Shown in pieces: positions 6,769 through 10,098 of a stretch of DNA of 10,098 nt; position 1 is the first letter of the stretch, and each line of letters begins with the position of its first letter. The notes beneath the pieces were generated by a model, which saw only the letters and a program-made list of their open reading frames with translations, was not told the DNA's origin and searched no databases. Location: the NCBI GenBank assembly GCA_028825345.1, contig JAPKAJ010000074.1, positions 1 through 10,098 of the forward strand, given 5' to 3'. The translations under genes were made by a program, and so were the position numbers. The DNA comes from Arenicellales bacterium (GTDB lineage Bacteria; Pseudomonadota; Gammaproteobacteria; Arenicellales; UBA868).

Positions 6769-7533
6769 TCAGGCCGGAAGGTACCAACGCCCCTGGGGGC
6801 TATCCAAGGACACCATCCGGTGGCGGTATAACCGGGTCAATGTCGCCTCAGTGGCTATGCCCTGGGCTGGTCCATGCTCCACCTCACCATCGCCAAACAG
6901 CAATAGCAGATGATCGCTAAAGCGCAGCGCAAGGTTCACATCATGCATTACCAGAATAACCAAGCCACCCTGGCTTTTCCACTGCTGCACCATCCCGCCA
7001 AGCACTGCGACCTGATGGTGCATATCCAGATGGTTGCCAGGCTCATCCAGCAGAACACATTCGGACTCCTGGACGAAGACTGCAGCGAGATCCACCCGGC
7101 GCCGTTCACCACCCGATAAAGAAGACATACTGCGTTCCGCCAGGTGCACCATGCCTACGCGTTCCAGTGCGGCCATCGCCTTATCGCGGTCGTGCGCGCC
7201 CTCCCCTCGCAGGGGGCTGATCCACGGATGGCGGCCGGTCAGCACGGTCTCAAGCACTGTAGTCGGAAATAGTGTTTCGCTGTCCTGAAACAACATGCTG
7301 AGTTGCTGTGCCCGCTTCCGCCGCGCGACCCTTTGAACCGGCCGCCCATTGAGTCGAACGTTGCCCGAGTTCGGAGGCCGGAGTCCCGCCAGAGTTTTAA
7401 GGAGGGTAGTTTTGCCAACCCCATTACACCCCAGCACACACCAGACCTGACCGGTCGAGAATTCAAGATCAAGGCCCTGGCAGATCCGGGTACCGCTGAT
7501 CTCAATACTGAGATTTTGCAACATGATCGACAT
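6769..7533 (-). CDS. btuD: Vitamin B12 importer ATPase BtuD
   Basis: This is the ATP-binding subunit that powers B12 import through BtuC. It has 254 residues from the ATG at 7533 (MSIMLQNLSIEI), close to E. coli BtuD. Motifs: Walker A GCNGVGKT (35-42), Q-loop Gln83, signature LSGGERRRVDLA (139-150), Walker B CVLLDEP with catalytic Glu164, and switch His197 in VMHDVN. Two departures are visible: Cys36 where most FecE/BtuD-type proteins have Pro, and Gly166 in DEPGNHLD where Thr is usual. Neither removes a catalytic residue. A longer open frame reaches 7728, but those 65 residues overlap btuC and are not domain-like. The btuC stop and btuD start share one base (TGATG), indicating coupled translation. 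An in-frame ATG at 7524 is a less likely alternative. Confidence 0.92.
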   Translation of the reverse strand: MSIMLQNLSIEISGTRICQGLDLEFSTGQVWCVLGCNGVGKTTLLKTLAGLRPPNSGNVRLNGRPVQRVARRKRAQQLSMLFQDSETLFPTTVLETVLTGRHPWISPLRGEGAHDRDKAMAALERVGMVHLAERSMSSLSGGERRRVDLAAVFVQESECVLLDEPGNHLDMHHQVAVLGGMVQQWKSQGGLVILVMHDVNLALRFSDHLLLLFGDGEVEHGPAQGIATEATLTRLYRHRMVSLDSPQGRWYLPA

Positions 7534-8528
7534 CAGTGAACCACCGGAGCCGTACTGCGGCGCAGCAATAGGAGAAACAACGGCACCCCCACAAACGCGG
7601 TAATCACGCCTACGGGTAACTGGATTGGAGCAAGGAGGGTTCTGGAAAACATTTCTGCCAGCACCAGCAGGCTGCCGCCTCCCAGTACCGAGGCCGGTAT
7701 CACAAAACGGTGATCGGACCCGCCCCATATACGCACCAGGTGAGGCACCACCAACCCCACAAAGCCAATCGCGCCTGCAAGGGTCACGGCCGATGCCGTC
7801 AGGATACCAGCCACCAGAAACAAACCCAGTCGAACCAGTCCAGTATCGATGCCTAATGACTGTGCGCGTAACTCGCCTAAGGTCAACACATTGAGGCTTC
7901 GGGCAGAAATGAGCGCAATGATCAGGGCGCCAGCCAGTATTCCACTTCGAAGTCCGCCAGGATATGATTCATGCACATCTCCCATGAGCCAGAACAACAT
8001 CCCACGAAGATGGGTGTCCGGGCTGACAACAAGAATAAAACTCACGGCCGCCCCCCACCCTGCGGCCAATACCACTCCGGTCAACAGTAAACGGGTAGTC
8101 GACCAGTCGCCCTGCCCACGAGAGAGCATAAAAACCAACGCCATAGAGCTAAGCGCTCCGCCCGCGGCTGCCAATGAAACCCAGCCCTGGTGCCAGCCGA
8201 GCATCATCGCCAACAAGGCGGCGACGGCGGCGCCTCCGGAAACCCCCAGCACATAGGGATCCGCGAGCGGGTTGCGCAACAGCACCTGCATCAGCGTCCC
8301 GGCAAGACCCAAAAGCCCGCCTACCACAAATGCATTCAATGCCCGTGGCAAACGCAGTTGGACTACGACAGCATAATCCACCGATAGATGCTCGCCACGA
8401 ACTCCAGCGAGCACTTCAGCCCACTCGATAGAAACACTGCCCATAGTCAAGGCGAGAACGAAAGCTGTAAGGGTGATAAAACCCAAAATGGAAAGTTTCA
8501 AAAAGAAGGTTGTGGCGGCTTTTGGCAT
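7533..8528 (-). CDS. btuC: Vitamin B12 importer permease BtuC (FecCD family)
   Basis: This 331-residue polytopic inner-membrane protein of the FecCD/BtuC family usually has ten helices; two copies form the B12 channel with two BtuD. Family motifs are RLPRALNAFVVGGLLGLAG (59-77), NPLADPYVLGVSGGA (86-100) and GFVGLVVPHLVRIWGG near the C-terminus (from 255), then the gate/coupling segment EMFSRTLLAPIQLPVGVITAFVGVP. Substrate assignment as B12 rests on context: btuD overlaps it, btuB and btuF are adjacent, and two cobalamin riboswitches flank the pair; by sequence alone a haem or siderophore permease could not be excluded. The start is ATG. No good Shine-Dalgarno precedes it; instead a small hairpin (AGCGA-CTCC-TCGCT) directly abuts the start. 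No riboswitch precedes btuC on its own strand. Confidence 0.92.
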   Translation of the reverse strand: MPKAATTFFLKLSILGFITLTAFVLALTMGSVSIEWAEVLAGVRGEHLSVDYAVVVQLRLPRALNAFVVGGLLGLAGTLMQVLLRNPLADPYVLGVSGGAAVAALLAMMLGWHQGWVSLAAAGGALSSMALVFMLSRGQGDWSTTRLLLTGVVLAAGWGAAVSFILVVSPDTHLRGMLFWLMGDVHESYPGGLRSGILAGALIIALISARSLNVLTLGELRAQSLGIDTGLVRLGLFLVAGILTASAVTLAGAIGFVGLVVPHLVRIWGGSDHRFVIPASVLGGGSLLVLAEMFSRTLLAPIQLPVGVITAFVGVPLFLLLLRRSTAPVVH

Positions 8529-8565
8529 AGCGAGGAGTCGCTCGTTTGCGTGATGCTATGGCGTG

Positions 8566-8571
8566 ATTATA
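8566..8571 (-). promoter_or_regulatory. Candidate -10 element for btuCD
   Basis: The minus strand carries a perfect TATAAT about 38 nt before the btuC start, within the 137-nt divergent region (8529-8665). No good -35 is found 16-18 nt upstream and there is no TG extension, so it would be weak or activator-dependent. Alternatively it is chance. Confidence 0.3.
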
Positions 8572-8665
8572 GTGAGTCACAAAGATTAGCTGTGCCTGGG
8601 ACCATGGCGCCTGTGAGACGTATCCATGCTTGAAAAAATTAGGGGATTAAGCGACCATTCACCAT

Positions 8666-8838
8666 GGTGTTGGTCCCAATCGGGGTTAAAAGGGAACTAA
8701 GGTGCACAGTACCATGTGCAAACCTAGGCTGTACCCGCAACTGTAGGCGGCCAGCAGAGAATCAAATGTGCCACTGGCAAAGCGCCGGGAAGGTCGACTC
8801 TCTGCATTGATCCGCAAGCCAGGAGACCTGCCCGCACC
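8666..8838 (+). promoter_or_regulatory. Second cobalamin riboswitch, upstream of the TonB/TolA-like gene
   Basis: On the plus strand the aptamer blocks appear in order. The P1 5' strand GGTGTTGG (8666-8673) pairs with CCCGCACC (8831-8838). P2 GGTCC/GGGGTT is followed by AGGGAACTAAGGTGC (8691-8705) and the core CCTAGGCTGTACCCGCAACTGTA (8723-8745). The GCAGAGA/TCTCTGC pairing encloses CCACTGGC...GCCGGGAAGG, and the B12 box is AAGCCAGGAGACCTGCC (8816-8832). The core reads CTGTACCCGC where btuB's has CTGCCCCCGC. It faces away from btuC and drives the leader ORF and coiled-coil gene at the right edge. Upstream, only TTGAAA (8630-8635) resembles a -35, with no good -10 partner. Confidence 0.94.
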
Positions 8839-8929
8839 GGCGTCGTTTATCTCGGATCGGGAAAAGTCTGAGGTGCGAAACCACCGCGGTGGGCGACGCG
8901 AAACGTCGTTCCAAAGCAGAGGATTCGCC
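8839..8929 (+). promoter_or_regulatory. Leader between second riboswitch and small ORF (expression platform)
   Basis: This 91-nt stretch is rich in short dyads: a 12-bp palindrome CCACCGCGGTGG (8881-8892), a hairpin GCGACG-CGAAA-CGTCGT (8893-8909), and GGTG (8872-8875) able to pair with CACC (8882-8885). GGTGCG (8872-8877) is also complementary to CGCACC (8833-8838), which is part of the riboswitch P1 strand, so P1 and an alternative helix are mutually exclusive. No T-run follows any hairpin. A Shine-Dalgarno AGAGGA lies at 8918-8923. Control of translation is more likely than intrinsic termination, by inference. Confidence 0.45.
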
Positions 8930-9007
8930 ATGAGACGAGGAGTGATTTCCAGTATCGATAAGCGGCCAATTGACCTGGTCACAGGCACAAATGTGGTCAA
9001 CTTGTGA
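8930..9007 (+). CDS. 25-residue leader ORF translationally coupled to the TonB/TolA-like gene
   Basis: ATG at 8930 is preceded by AGAGGA with a 6-nt spacer, the best ribosome binding site on this transcript. The peptide starts MRRGVISSIDKRP and ends NVVNL. It is basic at the N-terminus and has no membrane segment or recognised domain. Its TGA (9005-9007) overlaps the GTG start (9004-9006) of the next gene, which has no Shine-Dalgarno of its own. The likely role is to carry ribosomes from the riboswitch-controlled site to that GTG by re-initiation. Whether the peptide itself has a function is unknown. The same frame is open upstream to 8768, but that part lies in the riboswitch and is not coding. 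Confidence 0.5.
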   Translation: MRRGVISSIDKRPIDLVTGTNVVNL

Positions 9008-10098
9008 GGACTCGCGCACTACTCCCTGCGGTCCTGGCGTCAACCGCGCTACACGCCGGTTTAGCGGTCCTTTGGACCACTGTAGCTCCCGTTCCGTCGC
9101 TCGATCCTGCAATGCCATTTCGCACGCAGATCGAAGCTGTACTTATTGATGAAGCTAAGGACCTGGGTGACACTCCTTTGCCATCCGTGGCAGCGCCTGA
9201 CTCCCACGCCCTTTCAAACCAGATCGACCTTTTGAAAAAAGAGAACGATCAACTTAAAACGCTCACTGAGTCATTACAAACAAGACTGGTGCAGAACCAG
9301 CATGACCTGACCCAAGTGCAATCTGAAAATGAAGAGCTAAAGGCCGCCGTAGTTGCCCTTGAGCAAAATCATTCTGATCTGGAATCTGACAGAACACAGT
9401 TGCAACAACAGGTTGCGACAATGGCCGAAAGCTACGAGCACCTCGTCGAAGAAAAAACGGCTCTGGCGCAGGACAATCGCAGGAATGCAGCCAACCTTGT
9501 CTTGACCAAACTGGAAAAAGATCAGCTGGCAGAAGAAAAAACCGCTATCCAAGACGATTTAACCAGAGCCGGCGAGCACCATGACCAGCTAAAAACCCAG
9601 AACACCTCACTACTAGCCGCACAGGCAGATCTCAAAAACCAGGCAGCCTTTTTGCAACGAAACGACAGCAAGCTTCGGGATGAGGTAGCAGCTTTAACTA
9701 CGACGATCGTCAAACTGACTACAACGCGCGATAGCCTGGCCGAAAAAAACGCCGGAACTGCGCAAGCCGCGAAAAGCCTTGCGGCAGAGCTTGCTACAGA
9801 GCGTCAGGGAAAAGAGCGGCTGGCCAAGGAAAAGACTGCTCTCGATGATCGCTTTATCAAAAGCCAGGAACAGCGCGCCCAACTGGTTGCCAAGAAAGCC
9901 GAGTTGACGAACGCCAATACATTGTTGGAGGGGCAGATTGCAGCCCTACGCCAGGGCGACAATGACGATAGACGCCAAAGAGCCACACTTAAAGCTGCGA
10001 TCACTGAACTAACCCAATCGCGTGATCGGCTGATAGACCAAAACGTCGAACTAGTAACCCGTCTTGAAATCAGTGACGAGGAGGCTGCAGCGCTTCGG
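9004..10098 (+). CDS. TonB/TolA-like inner-membrane protein with very long coiled coil (3' end beyond window)
   Basis: An open frame of 365 codons runs to the window edge. Residues 5-28 form one membrane helix, LLPAVLASTALHAGLAVLW, after a short basic N-terminus (RTR). It contains Ser13-x3-His17, the same spacing as the S/H pair in TonB and TolA transmembrane helices that contact ExbBD or TolQR. The segment TQIEAVLIDEAKDL (41-54) recalls the stretch after the TolA helix. From about residue 70 to the edge the protein is a heptad coiled coil with Leu at 31 of 43 successive d positions (70, 77, 84 ... 364). Topology is predicted N-in with a periplasmic rod. The start is GTG: upstream in frame a TGA lies at 8971-8973 and there is no ATG. 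It is controlled by a B12 riboswitch via the coupled leader ORF, suggesting a part in B12 uptake energisation. The C-terminal domain, which would separate TonB, TolA or something else, is not visible. Confidence 0.8.
   Translation, partial: MRTRALLPAVLASTALHAGLAVLWTTVAPVPSLDPAMPFRTQIEAVLIDEAKDLGDTPLPSVAAPDSHALSNQIDLLKKENDQLKTLTESLQTRLVQNQHDLTQVQSENEELKAAVVALEQNHSDLESDRTQLQQQVATMAESYEHLVEEKTALAQDNRRNAANLVLTKLEKDQLAEEKTAIQDDLTRAGEHHDQLKTQNTSLLAAQADLKNQAAFLQRNDSKLRDEVAALTTTIVKLTTTRDSLAEKNAGTAQAAKSLAAELATERQGKERLAKEKTALDDRFIKSQEQRAQLVAKKAELTNANTLLEGQIAALRQGDNDDRRQRATLKAAITELTQSRDRLIDQNVELVTRLEISDEEAAALR

Noticed and set aside
7534..7728. 65-residue N-terminal extension of BtuD.
   Set aside because: It overlaps the conserved C-terminal end of btuC, has no domain character, and the ATG at 7533 gives a family-length BtuD.
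8561..8590. GACTCACTATA on the minus strand, an 11-base match to the core of the T7 phage promoter.
   Set aside because: The flanking bases do not match (no GGGAGA, and the upstream AT block differs). No phage genes are present, so it is most likely chance next to the btuC -10 candidate.
8893..8912. Hairpin GCGACG-CGAAA-CGTCGT as an intrinsic terminator of the second riboswitch.
   Set aside because: It is followed by TCCAAAGC with no T-run, so it does not meet the pattern.
8768..9007. 79-codon open frame spanning the second riboswitch.
   Set aside because: Its first two thirds lie in the conserved aptamer RNA. Only the last 25 codons, from ATG 8930 with a good ribosome site, are kept as a possible leader ORF.
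9337..10004. Several minus-strand open frames opposite the coiled-coil gene.
   Set aside because: They are mirror frames of the heptad repeat (Leu/Phe/Ser-rich), short, overlapping, and without ribosome sites.

Overview
The window looks like a piece of a gammaproteobacterial chromosome of moderate GC content. Support comes from a Coq7-type ubiquinone hydroxylase, an E. coli-like vitamin B12 uptake set (BtuB, BtuC, BtuD, BtuF) and two cobalamin riboswitches. This assignment is inferred from gene content; no rRNA, tRNA, insertion sequence or CRISPR array is visible.

Layout. Positions 1-289 (minus) hold the start of a conserved hypothetical gene. Positions 422-2944 (plus) hold a compact likely operon: an LHPP-like HAD phosphatase, a NodI-like ABC ATPase and a NodJ-like ABC-2 permease, the last two overlapping by 4 nt. 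Positions 3030-4620 (plus) carry coq7 followed 34 nt later by btuF. btuF ends only 2 nt from the end of the convergent btuB (4623-6425, minus). btuB has a long leader with a complete cobalamin riboswitch (6531-6721) and a promoter candidate just upstream. Further upstream, on the same strand, lie btuD (6769-7533) and btuC (7533-8528), overlapping by 1 nt.

Divergently from btuC, on the plus strand, a second cobalamin riboswitch (8666-8838) precedes a 25-codon ORF with a good ribosome binding site. The stop of that ORF overlaps the GTG start of a gene running off the right edge (9004-10098). The latter encodes a TonB/TolA-like inner-membrane anchor (one TM helix with an S-x3-H motif) followed by a very long leucine-zipper-type coiled coil whose heptad register is unbroken from about residue 70 to 364.

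Together, the right two thirds encode nearly a complete trans-envelope B12 uptake route: outer-membrane receptor (BtuB), periplasmic binding protein (BtuF), inner-membrane importer (BtuC2D2), and a candidate dedicated energy-coupling or envelope-spanning protein. The two B12 riboswitches sit on btuB and on the TonB/TolA-like gene. The most interesting element is that riboswitch-controlled coiled-coil protein with its coupled leader ORF. A second structural oddity is a 32-bp perfect palindrome inside coq7.
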